Source: Mantis religiosa
Lineage: Eukaryota; Arthropoda; Insecta; Mantodea; Mantidae
NCBI GenBank assembly: GCA_030765055.1
Contig: CM060953.1
Location: 7,596,800 to 7,660,799 of the forward strand
Length of the DNA stretch: 64,000 nucleotides
Reading direction: 5' to 3'
This document shows, one piece after another, positions 40,916 through 53,002 of the stretch (its first letter is position 1; each line of letters begins with the position of its first letter). The notes beneath the pieces were generated by a model. It made no database searches, had not been told where the DNA came from, and saw only the letters and a list, made by a program, of their open reading frames with translations. The translations under genes were made by a program, and so were the position numbers.

Positions 40916-42088
40916 AGATATTGGTTTTTCTTATTGATGAATTTCGTTAAGGACTAAGTCCAAGAACTGTTGTTACTGACGGACATGTTGGACATTGGTA
41001 TGAGTCAAATACAGCAACAGTTAGACGTGAGAAAACTTTGTTGTCATAAACTGACTACCGATCAAAAACAACAACGTATTTATTGCTACAGAAAAAACTG
41101 AAAAAAATACCAAGGTGGCACTTCAAATTTGGTTTGGAATAATGAATCTTGGATTTATTGTTGTGATCCTGGAAACAAAAGTCGATCTGCACAATGTATG
41201 AGATTGTACATTTCTTGTGGTAAGTTCCAAGGAAAGCAAATGCACACACATATGGGCACAGCGATGCGAGCGAGCGGTGCGCTGACCTGTTAGCTTATTG
41301 GATGATGGTTCCGCTCGTCACTAATTCCGTATAATCACTAACTGATGGTCTTTATCTGCGTTCAGAAAGCGGAAGTAATGCGACAGCTATTTACTGCTAT
41401 CTCCCATAGGGGGGTGGGGGGTGTTTTCGAAAGGGAGTCATGGCGAATAATACCCGTAATGAAATGTTTGGTACACCCAGCATGAATGGGACAGGCATGC
41501 CATCCTAAAACCCTTGTCAACATAATTACCGCTTAACTAATTATACCTGATCAAACTTAACATTGTTTCTGACTCTGTTTACCAGCGTTGATCTATCAGC
41601 GATCAGTAATTGTTTTAAAACCGCCGTTGATTAACCTGTAGGTTTTTTGTTTTATCAACGCTGAAGTTGTTTTAGGGGTTTGAACAAGCAAACTCCGGCA
41701 ACTTAACGTAATTCGACACGACACGTTTACATTGCCGACAATAAACTAGATGGGCCTGTTACAAACCCCGAAAGAAAACAGCGAGTGACGTCAGCAATAT
41801 GTCTATATGATTTCATTACCGTAAAATCGTTGTCTTCCATGACTTCTCGACCTTTAATGAATCTGACAGCTGCTACAGCGAATCACTGAACGATACTGTA
41901 CTTTTCCATTTTAGCAAAAACACTTTCAACAACTTATTGAAATGTCTGTAACATCCAAACTAACCTACAAGTCAACACCAAATTTATTTTGACAACGTGT
42001 AACAAATGACAGTACATGATAACACAAACCTCCCTCAGCAACAAGGGTACTTACTGAAACACCCTCATAGAAATTGTAACTGCTGAAA
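40916..42088. other. No gene seen
   Basis: Mostly unremarkable; one G-rich spot (aggggggtggggggtg, 41408). Nothing recognised. Confidence 0.45.
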
Positions 42089-42090
42089 TA

Positions 42091-43378
42091 TGAGGGTTGT
42101 TGATCACAATATTTATGACAACGTACCTTTACTCATCCTCATAATTTTGATGGTTCTTCTCAAAATAGTCTCCCCTTAATGCGATGCACTTGTCCCAGCA
42201 TTTCTGCCAGTCTTCAAAGACATGCTGGAAACCATTTTTTGAGATATCCTTCGAAATCGCCTCCGCAGCCGTCACCACTGCTTCTGATGATGGATAATGC
42301 CTCTCACGAAGGCGTTTCTTCAAGTTGAGGAATAGAAAAAAGTCACATGGGGCTAAATCCGGACTATAGGGAGAGTGAGGAATGTACTTCACGTTGATTT
42401 TGTAAGATATTCAGCAACATTGGCAATATGAGGTCGTGCATTATCGTGGTGCAGCATCCAGCCTGCTTCATGGAAATGTGGTCTTTTGCACCTGATATGG
42501 ACTTGCAATGTTTTCAGGACATCCCTGTAGTATTGTCCAGCTACTGATGTGTGTGCAGGTACAACATGCTGATAAACCATTCCATGAATTTCAAAGAATG
42601 AGATGGCCATAACTTTCCCAGCAGAAGTAACCACTTTTGCTTTTTTGGGGGGTTGGTGATGAAGGAGATTTCCACACTGGGCTTAGCTGTTTGTTCTCAG
42701 GATCAAAATGATGTAGCCAAGTTTCATCAGCAGTGATTACGTTTGAATGAAACTCCGGATCTTCCTCTAACATCAACTTTAACTGCATGCAGACCTACAT
42801 GCGAATGTCCTTTTGTTCGGGAATCAACAGTCTTGGAACCCATCGTGCACAAACACGTCTCTTGTGTAATGTTTCTGTCACCAACGTGTGGGTGGCACCC
42901 AATGAAATGTTCAGTATTTCAGAAAGTGCTCTTAAGATAATTCGTCAATGCTCTGTCATAATGGCAGCAGCAGTGTTGATGTTTTCTTCTGTAAGAGCAG
43001 TAACTGGAGCACCGGATCCACCTTCCTTTGAAATTGACTGTCTCCCCTCTTTAAATATTTTAAACCACCTTCCAGCTGTGCTGTAGGGAAGAACAGACTC
43101 TCCATAGGCCTCCTGTAACATTGTATAGGCCTCAACTGAAGATTTGTTGAGACGAAAGCAGAATTTCAAAGCCGCATATTGTTCCTCGCGTGTTACCTCC
43201 ATTACAGCGGTAGGCGATACTGAATATGTCTGAACTTGCCTGGTTCTCACAGGCAGGAAACAGGAGTACCAACAGTGAAACTACTACGGCGAGTTTGTTT
43301 CACATTAAGCTAACAGAATACAATAAGATTGAATTTTAGTGTGAAAAATTGTGATTATTGTTTATTGAACAGCCTTCG
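42091..43378 (-). mobile_element. mariner-A copy 2 (full-length reference, 1288 bp)
   Basis: TA-flanked (42089-42090; 43379-43380). Right end (minus) cgaaggctgttcaataaaca. The left TIR lacks about 11 bp present in the other copies. It is the only copy with the complete N-terminal coding region, so it defines the deletions in copies 1, 3, 4 and 5. Confidence 0.92.
42129..43202 (-). pseudogene. mariner-A transposase (nearly full length, broken)
   Basis: ATG at 43202: MEVTREEQYAALKFCFRLNK, first HTH (VEAYTMLQEAYGESVLPYST then AGRWFKIFKEGRQSI), linker GGSGAPVTALTEENINTAAA, a stop near 42945, second-HTH remnants (EILNISLGATHTLV), RVCARWVPRLL, MQLKLMLEEDPEF, VITADETWLHHFDPENKQLS, KVMAISFFEIHGMVYQHVVP, GWMLHHDNARPHIANVAEYL and, after a shift, YIPHSPYSPDLAPCDFFLFL, ending in KCIALRGDYFEKNHQNYEDE. 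All three catalytic Asp residues are present, with DD34D spacing in the family. About 350 codons are expected; at least three frame breaks make it a pseudogene. Confidence 0.9.
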
Positions 43379-43380
43379 TA

Positions 43381-43604
43381 TAATGTGAAGTAATTGTTTG
43401 ATTTATAGTTTGCCGTGGGTCGCTGGAATGCCAAATGTAGATTCCTCTAAACGAGCATGTTCTATGGACGCTGTAATCTGCCGATAATGATCAAAATAAA
43501 ATACGAAGGAAGAGAGAAACATTTTGGAAATGCTTGCGAGTTTTGTATTCCATTCATAAACTTGATACTGGGATTTTACTGCAAGTCATATTTAAGAGTT
43601 CCTG
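43381..43604. other. No gene seen
   Basis: AT-rich flank between mariner-A copy 2 and the dispersed repeat. Confidence 0.4.
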
Positions 43605-44140
43605 AATAAGAAGAAACACATCATTAAGTGATGCTTTTGTTCCTGTAAAGTAGATCTATTACTGTTAGACATGTATAATCGAATTATCTCTACCAGAATC
43701 AATATAGCAGAAAAATAAAGTTAAAATGTGGGAGACCAGAGCACATTATTCTTCAGCAAAGCGTACTCTAATATAATGTCAAAGAGATTATGTTATAATC
43801 TCTTTGACTATCATTACTTCATAGATGTTCAGTTTTTTTAGTTCTCTAAACAAAAGACAAATACACGACATCTAAATATGTTAAAGTCACTTAATTACTC
43901 TTTCTGAATTGCAACTTTCTTAAAAGATAAATATTCTTTGTCCTAAATTGCAGATGACTTTCGTGGCAGAAGGCTAAAATTAGTAATTCCTGCCTCTTCT
44001 GGAATTTCTTCAGATATAAAACTTACGTCGCCTGTATCACTCATTCTAACATACAGTTTACCATTGGTTATTTTTCCAAAACCATAGCTACGGTTCTTCG
44101 TTACTAAAAGCCTTCAATGTTGTCTTACAACTAATAAAAA
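43605..44140. repeat. Dispersed repeat of unknown class, copy 2 (single 112-bp-type unit)
   Basis: 43612-43715 carries one degenerate unit of the 17-kb array (cacatcattaagtgatgctt, ttactgttagacatg, gaattatctctaccaga) and then the same flank as 18076-18530. On the minus strand 44093-43943 reads GFGKITNGKLYVRMSDTGDV then SFISEEIPEEAG, ending SSAI-stop. It aligns with the other copy without gaps in the conserved stretch, so it may be a duplicated exon or element ORF. Confidence 0.6.
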
Positions 44141-44944
44141 CATATATTCTAAAAGTCTTTGCAAAACAATTGCAAAATTGTGACGTCTGAAGTCTTGAAA
44201 CTTAAACCCTATCTCGTTCTCTCGAATGTTCCTGGCTTCGTCGGCCTTCGGGGCGACTCTGTTTCCTAATTTCAAAATAACTTATCACCATAATACAATA
44301 TGATTTTCTGTTAGCTTAAGGATTAAATTTTCTCTAAGGGCATTTGTAGCACCTTTATAGTCACCAATGTCTCATCATTTGGAATATGTAAACAAAACAA
44401 AATCAGGGTGTTGAAAAACCCGAAAAAAGTCTTATCTGTATAAATTACCTTGACCGAGGTCCAACTTCGTACCTCTTGAACATCAGACAGATACGCTATC
44501 ACCGTGCTACAAAGGAGAACTGCTAAAACTGGTACAGAATTCTAACTAATCAATGTTTTGCCTCGATAGACTTCACTTGTGGACCTAAGCTACGTGGATA
44601 GAATGTCGACTCTGTAAAACACAGCAGGTCTAGACCCCAACTGTCAACTTCAATTGGGGGGAAAACCTTCTTTTTGCAGAGATAAACTGATAAGGTGGCA
44701 AACATACTTGGTCTGTTACACAGTTCTCACTCTGTCAAGGAAAAGGGATGAACAGACGGGAAGCAAGGAAAAATGTAAATAAAGAACTCTTCAACGAATG
44801 TAAGTAACTCATTACGGAAAGGTCTGAGAGCAGTTGTCGTAGAATAAGAGATGACATTTAGGAATTTTTGTTCAATACCGACTTATTGACTGATTCGATT
44901 AATAGTTTTATAAATATATGTGTTATTTCAATAAATAGAAACAT
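44141..44944. other. No gene seen
   Basis: AT-rich, no feature recognised. Confidence 0.45.
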
Positions 44945-46790
44945 TTACTATTACTTTTAAAACTATTACTTTCCACATTTTCAGATATTCATGCAGGATT
45001 CTGTGCAATGTCCCACGGAAATGTCAATTTTGGAGGCGATATCTGTAACTGTCTTGGTTTATTGTCACACAATGTTCTGTCTTCATTGAACTGTCACACC
45101 CAGGAACGTACATTAGACACATCCATGGTACCATCACCACATGCCGCACTCAACTGTCTTGTTTGTTCTCACACAATGTTCTGTATTCATTGAACTGTCG
45201 CACCCAGGAACGTATATTAGACACATCCATGGTACCATCACCACATGCCGCACTTAACTGTCTTGTTTGTTGTCACACAATGTTCTGCCTTCATTGAACT
45301 GTCGCACCCAGAAACGTACATCACACACATCCATGGTACCATCACCACATGCCTCACTCAACTGTCTTGGTTTCTTGTCACACGATGTTCTGTATTCATT
45401 GAACTGTCACACCCAGGAACGTACATTAGACATATCCATGGTACCATCACCACATGCCGCACTCAACTGTCTTGGTTTGTATTCACACGATGTTCTGTAT
45501 TCATTGAACTGTCGCACCCAGGAACGTACATTAGACATATCCATGGTACCATCACCACATGCCGCACTCAACTGTCTTGGTTTGTTGTCACACGATGTTC
45601 TGTATTCATTGAACTGTCGCACCCAGGAACGTACATTAGACATATCCATGGTACCATCACCACATGCCGCACTCAACTGTCTTGTTTTTTGTCACACAAT
45701 GTTCTGCCTTCATTGAACTGTCGCAACCAGGAACGTTCATTACACACATCCATGGTACCATCACCACATGCCGCACTCAACTGTCTTGTTTGTTGTCGCA
45801 CGATGTTCTGCCTCCATTGAACTGTCGCACCCAGAAACGTACATTAACATATCCATGGTACCATCACCACATGCCGCACTCAACTGTCTTGTTTTGTTGT
45901 CACACAATGTTCTGCCTTCATTGAACTGTCGCACCCAGAAACGTACATTAGACATATCCATGGTACCATCACCACATGCCGCACTCAAATGTCTTGGTTT
46001 GTTGTCACAAGATGTTCCGTATTCATTGAACTGTCGCACCCAGGAACGTACATTAGACATATCCATGGTACCATCACCACATGCCGCACTCAACTGTCTT
46101 GGTTTGTTGTCACACGATGTTCTGTATTCATTGAACTGTCGCACCCAGGAACGTACATTAGACATATCCATGGTACCATCACCACATGCCACACTCAACT
46201 GTCTTGTTTGTTGTCACACAATGTTCTGCCTTCATTGAACTGTCGCACCCAGGAACGTTCATTACACACATCCATGGTACCATCACCACATGCCGCACTC
46301 AACTGTCTTGTTTGTTGTCACACAATGTTCTGATTCCATTGAACTGTCGCACCCAGAAACGTACATTAGACATATCCATTGTACCATCACCACATGCCGC
46401 ACTCAACTGTCTTGTTTTGTTGTCACACGATATTCTGCCTTCATTGAACTGTCGCACCCAGAAACGTACATTAGACATATCCATGGTACCATCACCACAT
46501 GCCGCACTCAACTGTCTTGTTTTGTTGTCACACGATGTTCTGCCTTCATTGAACTGTCGCACCCAGGAACGCACATTAGACACATCCATGGTACCATCAC
46601 CACATGCCTCACTCAACTGTCTTGGTTTGTTGTCACACAATGTTCTGCCTTCATTGAACTGTGTCACCCAGGAACGTACATTAGACACATTCATGGTACC
46701 ATCACAACATGGCTCGCTCAACTGGCGATGAATTTCAATAGATGTCACACCATGAATATGGAGAAAATTAATGATTACACGCTGTTCCTA
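44945..46790 (-). pseudogene. mariner-B transposase N-terminus containing a tandem array
   Basis: On the minus strand the right edge encodes EQRVIINFLHIHGVTSIEIH then RQLSEPCCDGTMNVSNVRSW and VTQFNEGRT, the first HTH of a SETMAR/Mos-type mariner transposase. After the array the left edge gives VTDIASKIDISVG and, one base shifted, LHRILHEYLKMWK, the second HTH. The array therefore sits exactly between the two HTHs. No catalytic DDE region is visible beyond 44945, so only about the first 120 residues remain. TIRs were not identified. Confidence 0.75.
45040..46690 (-). repeat. 104/105-bp tandem array from mariner-B HTH1-linker codons (about 16 units)
   Basis: Units of 104 or 105 bp containing ccatggtaccatcaccacat, gccgcactcaactgtcttg and cattgaactgtcgcacccag. 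Minus-strand translation of a 105-bp unit is 35 codons: LSAACGDGTMDMSNVRSWVR then QFNEYRTSCDNKPRQ. The unit edges coincide with the helix 2-3 and linker segment of the first HTH. 104-bp units shift the frame. Confidence 0.93.
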
Positions 46791-47440
46791 TAATGAAAAC
46801 ATTGCCATTTTAGGTATCAAAAAACAGTCCTAACTCTCGTAGCAGCCCTACTTGAGATCTATGCACTGTTCAGTGCTGCCAACTTTGTCACGTATTCACA
46901 AAAAGTCCACGTGTATTTTAAAAAACCAGAAGTTTCCATCTGGTCCCAGTCCTCAAAAAAAGAAGAAAAAAAGTAGGAAGTGTTATAAAATGAAAGCACT
47001 TCATATACTTTAAAATTTTATCAAGTGAATAAACAGTCATTAGCCAAGCAACTCATTTGCTTAGAAAAACAAAGTCAGTGAGCTAAAGCGATTAGTGTTA
47101 TAAGTTCAAAAAATCACTAGCTCAAAGTTCTGAGGAATATTAGACTTTACAAAACTGTATTTATAATACGTTCTGACAAAACTGTAAGCGAATTGTAAGA
47201 CTTTAGTAAACTATCTTTAAGAGTTAGTCAAATGTAGGAACATTAGGCGAGTGTTTAGCAAGTGGGCAGCACCACTGCTGATAAAAGGACGTGCCCAACA
47301 AGGATTTAAGCAGTAAACAATAACCCCAAATGGACTAGCTATGGAACTACCAGCTTCCATACCATTATCTGCGACATGGGTTTTGAATTTGTGACCAGAA
47401 ACAGAAGAAATTTAATTCTTGAGCGTGAAGATATATTGTT
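46791..47440. other. No gene seen
   Basis: AT-rich, no feature recognised. Confidence 0.4.
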
Positions 47441-49300
47441 GAAGTGCAGAAATTGTCGTTATGACTTGACGTTGGAGATTTTCCCTTATTATAAAAGATG
47501 AATGTGTGGTAACTCTAAGCTCTATGTATCCTGTACTTGTTTGAACATCATTTCATTTATCGTCCGATATGACTTAACGTTGGAGGTTTTCTCTTATCCT
47601 GAAAGATGAATGCTGGTAACTCTAAGCTCTATGTACCCTGTACTTATTTGAATATCATTTCATTCATCGTCCGATATGACTTAACGTTGGAGGTTTTCTC
47701 TTATTCTGAAAGATGAATGTCTGGTAACTCTAAGCTCTATGTACCCTGTACTTATTTGAACATCATTTCATTTATCGTCCGATATGACTTAACGTTGGAG
47801 GTTTTCTCTTATCATGAAAGATGAATGTCTGGTAACTCTAAGCTCTATGTACCCTGTACTTATTTGAATATCATTTCATTCATCGTCCGATATGACTTAA
47901 CGTTGGAGGTTTTCTCTTATCCTGAAAGATGAATGTCTGGTAACTCTAAGCTCTATGTACCCTGTACTTATTTGAACATCATTTCACTCATCATCTGATA
48001 TGACTTAACGTTGGAGGTTTTCTCTTATCCTGAAAGATGAATGTCTGCTAACTCTAAGCTCTATGTACCCTGTACTTATTTGAACATCATTTCATTCATT
48101 GTCTGATATGACTTAACGTTGGAGGTTTTCTCTTATCCTGAAAGATGAATGTCTGATAACTCTAAGCTCTATGTACCCTGTACTTATTTGAACATCATTT
48201 CATTCATCGTCCGATATGACTTAACGTTGGAGGTTTTCTCTTATTCTGAAAGATGAATGTCTGGTAACTCTAAGCTCTATGTACCCTGTACTTAGTTGAA
48301 CATCATTTCATTCATCGTCCGATATGACTTAACGTTGGAGGTTTTCTCTTATTCTGAAAGATGAATGTCTGGTAACTCTAAGCTCTATGTGCCCTGTACT
48401 TATTTGAACATCATTTCATTCATCGTCCAATATAACTTAACGTTGGAGGTTTTCTCTTATTCTGAAAGATGAATGTCTGGTAACTCTAAGCTCTATGTAC
48501 TATGTACCTATTTGAACATCATTTCATTCATCGTCCAATATGACTTAACGTTGGAGGTTTTCTCTTATTCTGAAATATGAAGGTCTGGTAACTCTAAGCT
48601 CTATGTACCCTGTGCTTATTTGAACATCATTTCATTCATCGTCCGATATGACTTAACGTTGGAGGTTTTCTCTTATTCTGAAAGATGAATGTCTGGTAAC
48701 TCTAAGCTCTATGTGCCCTGTACTTATTTGAACATCATTTCATTCATCGTCCGATATGACTTAACGTTGGAGGTTTTCTCTTATTCTGAAAGATGAATGT
48801 CCGGTAACTCTAAGCTCTATGTACCCTGTACTTATTTGAACATCATTTCATTCATCGTCCGATATGACTTAACGTTGGAGGTTTTCTCTTATTCTGAAAG
48901 GTGAAGGTCTGGTAACTCTAAGCTCTATGTACCCTGTACTTATTTGAACATCATTTCATTCATCGTCCGATATGACTTAACGTTGGAGGTTTTCTCTTAT
49001 CATGAAAGATGAATTAGTGATAACTCTAAGCTATATGTATCCTGTACTTATTTGAACATCATTTCATTCATCGCCCGATATGACTTAACGTTGGAGGTTT
49101 TCTCTTATTCTGAAAGATGAAGGTCTGGTAACTCTAAGCTCTATGTGCCCTGTACTTATTTGAACATCATTTCATTCATCGTCCGATATGACTTAACGTT
49201 GGAGGTTTTCTCTTATCATGAAAGATGAATGTGTGATAACTCTAAGCTATATGTATCCTGTACTTATTTGAACATCATTTCATTGATCTGGTGATATGAA
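47441..49300 (+). repeat. 108-bp tandem array derived from a SINE-A tail (about 17 units)
   Basis: Unit: cgtccgatatgacttaacgt, tggaggttttctcttatcct, gaaagatgaatgtctggtaa, ctctaagctctatgtaccct, gaacatcatttcattcat. Compare SINE-A at 57090-57200: ggggttttcccttatcctac, gtaactctaagctccatgga, gagcatcatttcaccc, cattcatcgtccgatatgac. The array unit joins the SINE 3' end (ttggagg) back to its internal ggttttcccttatcc. Period 107-108 bp (47561, 47668, 47776, 47884 ...). First and last units are degenerate. Confidence 0.92.
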
Positions 49301-50430
49301 TTAACTTAAAAGACGTTAATTGAAAAAAAGGATTATTTTGCCCTTAAAGAGTGTGATCACCTAAAACCTTAGCTTTGACTATCCGGAATGGGTATGCAAC
49401 TTATCCTGCTGATTACTTCACTTACGATGACATGTTTGTAGCCTCTAATTTGAAACAAACAGAGGACTCTTCCTAAGATGTAGCATTTTTGTGTGGAAAT
49501 GTCAACCAGTGTCTACCCTAATTTTGTCCAGGAAGGCCAAAACTAATTTTCAAGGAAAATCTGTAACATTTCCGAGAAAGCAATTATTGTTACTGTATCT
49601 ACAGGAAACTTTCAAAAGAAAAGAGGACGTACAACACGTCACGCCTGCTGCAGGTCACGCAGAATGATTGCACACGTGTGACATCTCTCGATCGTTTGGC
49701 AACATTTCCGGTACACTGAAAACAACTTAAGAGACAACATGTCCACGCTGCTTTTATTTGCATCAATGCAGGAATCAGTAGCAGAAAGCAAAGCCCAAGT
49801 ATAAAGCGGGCGTCATGGAGAGTTGAATGCAGGTGTAAAGCACTAGCCGTGCAGCGTAATAACTCAACTCGCGGGATTAGGAACAAATGCTAATCGGGGT
49901 GTCTGCATGTAAACTTTGCGTTAGATAGTTTATCGTATTTATCTATAAAAACTCCACTCTATTTTAAATTTTTATTTTCTAGGGATTAATCTCTCTTCAT
50001 TCTGAATGTTTACGGAGTAGACAAATCTTACTGCACAATAATATAGACCTGGATAACTTCCACACTTTATGTTAAATACACTTTTCTGGATCGAACCGTT
50101 CTAAAGCATTCTTTATTTCGTTTGAATTGTCAAACACTTCTCTCAATACGTTGACGAAGCAAAGAGAGCAGAATAATTAGACATCACATAGCAAGCAACT
50201 GTTAAAACATTTGACTATCACACAAGTCTACAGTATTATCCCATTCACTTTCATCTACGAGAAAATTAACGATCAAGTACATAGAACAAATGAATGCCTT
50301 AAGATTACATTGAGAATGACGGAGGTAATAAACGGATTATAGAGGAAAGCAATATTGCATCTTGCAGTGTTACTGAACATGAAAATGAAGAGTATTCAGC
50401 TTCTGAGAGTTTAGATGAGCCACCTCTGGT
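49301..50430. other. No gene seen
   Basis: AT-rich; the final 30 bp lead into the 162-bp array. Nothing recognised. Confidence 0.45.
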
Positions 50431-52078
50431 TATTACCCACACACTATAGAGAAATTGATGTTTTATTTCGAGAGTCAAGTCAAAACATTGCCAAATGAAC
50501 TTCTAATGTTAAAGCGGATGTGAGATCACGCTACTCGTAAGTGATACACTAAACTGAGACAACAGAAGCTCACTGCTGTTATGAGCCACGTACAAGCAGT
50601 AACAAACATAGAGAAATTGATGTTTTATTTCGAGAGTCAAGCCGAAACATTGACAAATGAACTTCTAATGTTAAAGCGGATGTGAGATGACGTTACTCGT
50701 AAGTGATACACTAAACTGAGACAACAGAAGCTCACTGCTGTTATGGCCCACGTACATGCAGTAACAAACATAGAGAAATTGATGTTTTATTTCGAGAGTC
50801 AAGCCGAAACATTGACAAATGAACTTCTAATGTTAAAGCGGATGTGAGATGACGTTACTCGTAAGTGATACACTAAACTGAGACAACAGAAGCTCACTGC
50901 TGTTATGACCCACGTACAAGCAGTAACAAACATAGAGAAATTGATGTTTTATTTCGAGAGTCAAGCCGAAACATTGACAAGTGAACTTCTAATGTTAAAG
51001 CGGATGTGAGATGACGTTACTCGTAAGTGATACACTAAACTGAGACAACAGAAGCTCACTGCTGTTATGGCCCACGTACAAGCAGTAACAAACATAGAGA
51101 AATTGATGTTTTATTTCGAGAGTCAAGCCGAAACATTGACAAATGAACTTCTAATGTTAAAGCGGATGTGAGATGACGTTACTCGTAAGTGATACACTAA
51201 ACTGAGACAACAGAAGCTCACTGCTGTTATGACCCACGTACAAGCAGTAACAAACATAGAGAAATTGATGTTTTATTTCGAGAGTCAAGCCGAAACATTG
51301 ACAAATGAACTTCTAATGTTAAAGCGGATGTGAGATCGCGCTACTCGTAAGTGATACACTAAACTGAGACAACAGAAGCTCACTACTGTTATGACCCACG
51401 TACAAGCAGTAATAAACATAGAGTAATTGATGTTTTATTTCGAGAGTCAAGTCGAAACATTGCCAAATGAACTTCTAATGTTAAAGCGGATTTGAGATCA
51501 CGCTACTCGTAAGCGATACACTAAACTGAGACAACAGAAGCTCACTGCTGTTATGATCCACGCACAAGCAGTAAAAAACATAGAGAAATTGATGTTTTAT
51601 TTCGAGAGTCAAGTCGAAACATTGACAAATGAACTTCTAATGTTAAAGCGGATGTGAGATCACGCTACTCGTAAGTGATACGCTAAACTGAGACACCAGA
51701 AGCTCACTGCTGTTATGACCCATGTACAAGCAGTAACAAACATAGAGAAATTGATGTTTTATTTCGAGAGTCAAGTTAAAACATTGCCAAATGAACTTCT
51801 AATGTTAAAGCGGATGTGAGATCACGCTACTCGTAAGCGATACACTAAACTGAGACAACAGAAGCTCACTACTGTTATGACCCATGTACAAGTAGTAAAA
51901 AACATAGAGAAATTGATGTTTTATTTCTAGAGTCGAGTCGAAACATTGACAAATATTCTTCTAATGTTAAAGCGGATGTTAGATCACGCTACTCGTAAGT
52001 GATACACTAAACTGAGACAACAGAAGCTCACTACTGTTATGACCCACGTAGAGAAATTGATGTTTTATTTCGGGTGTC
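50431..52078 (+). repeat. 162-bp tandem array (about 10 units)
   Basis: Landmark aacatagagaaattgatgtt at 50605, 50767, 50929 and onward, an exact 162-bp period. 162 bp is 54 codons, so frame is kept between units: TKLRQQKLTAVMTHVQAVTN, IEKLMFYFESQAETLTNELL and MLKRM, followed by TGA, eight codons and a second TGA in every unit. The helical, leucine/glutamine-rich sequence looks like an exon or gag-type segment, but I do not recognise it. Copies in the middle are almost identical; outer ones diverge. Confidence 0.93.
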
Positions 52079-53002
52079 AAAGCCCATATTTTTGTTTAAC
52101 TCGGATTGCACCTGGGTAAACGAAGCTCTATGTATACATTGCAGTACATTCTATGTACGTGGTAGTAAAATTAAGAAGATGAATGTAAGACCTTATCAGT
52201 GGTGATCTGCTCAAGGAAGAAGATCCGACACTGAGCGGAATGATCGTGCACATTACGGTAGTCACTCCGACAGAATGTTACGTTACTTCAACAAAGAGGG
52301 AACAAGATAGATCTTAATCTAAGACCCTGACGGTATAAAATGAATGCCTTTCAAAGATCTCTTGTGACGCAGCGACCGACCGACCGACCGACCGGTCTTC
52401 ACACCTGCGTGGTGTTTGGCCGCGGTCAAGTAGAGATGTCAGTTGGAGATGTACCGTATAAGACTATTTGTGGCGACTGATGAGGGTAGTTGGAACCGCC
52501 CCTGGGTAGCCCACGTATCTCCATCTTGGAAACGTCAGTCCCATTCCTCAAACTTGAATTTAATTGAGTCACTACCAAACTGTCACTTTGGAGATGCTTC
52601 TTCCAGATATATTCTACGTGCATCCCATACACAAACAGGATTGTTAAACTCTTGCATATCAACTGCGATTATTAACCACTAAATCATAATTCTTATATCT
52701 CTAAGTATCCAGATGTAAAAATATGACACACAAGTTTTCTACTCTACCTTGTTTCTGAACAAACAATGAAATTTTGTATTGTTTGTGAACCACTTTCTAA
52801 TGTTTTGCAAGTTGTTTGCCATATATTTTGTTTGATTTGCTCCAATGGTTCATTAATTTGCAAGATTTAAAAACGTTATGTTCACCAAAAAGAAATTTCG
52901 CTAGACAACGGTTCAAGGAAAATTTTATGCTCATTAAATTGAAGATCAACTTGGAGATATATTTGGTGAAGGAGGCGTACATAAAGGAAATATTTACTAA
53001 TA
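52079..53002. other. No gene seen; (GACC)n microsatellite
   Basis: Five GACC repeats at 52374-52395. Open frames at 52426-52682 and 52816-53016 match nothing recognised. Confidence 0.5.

Noticed and set aside
36785..40937. Repeated 87-95-codon open frames
   Set aside because: They recur every 142 bp and overlap one another; the period is not a multiple of three, so they are by-products of the tandem array.
52426..52682. Overlapping 78/79-codon frames on both strands
   Set aside because: No recognisable domain and no element context; likely chance.
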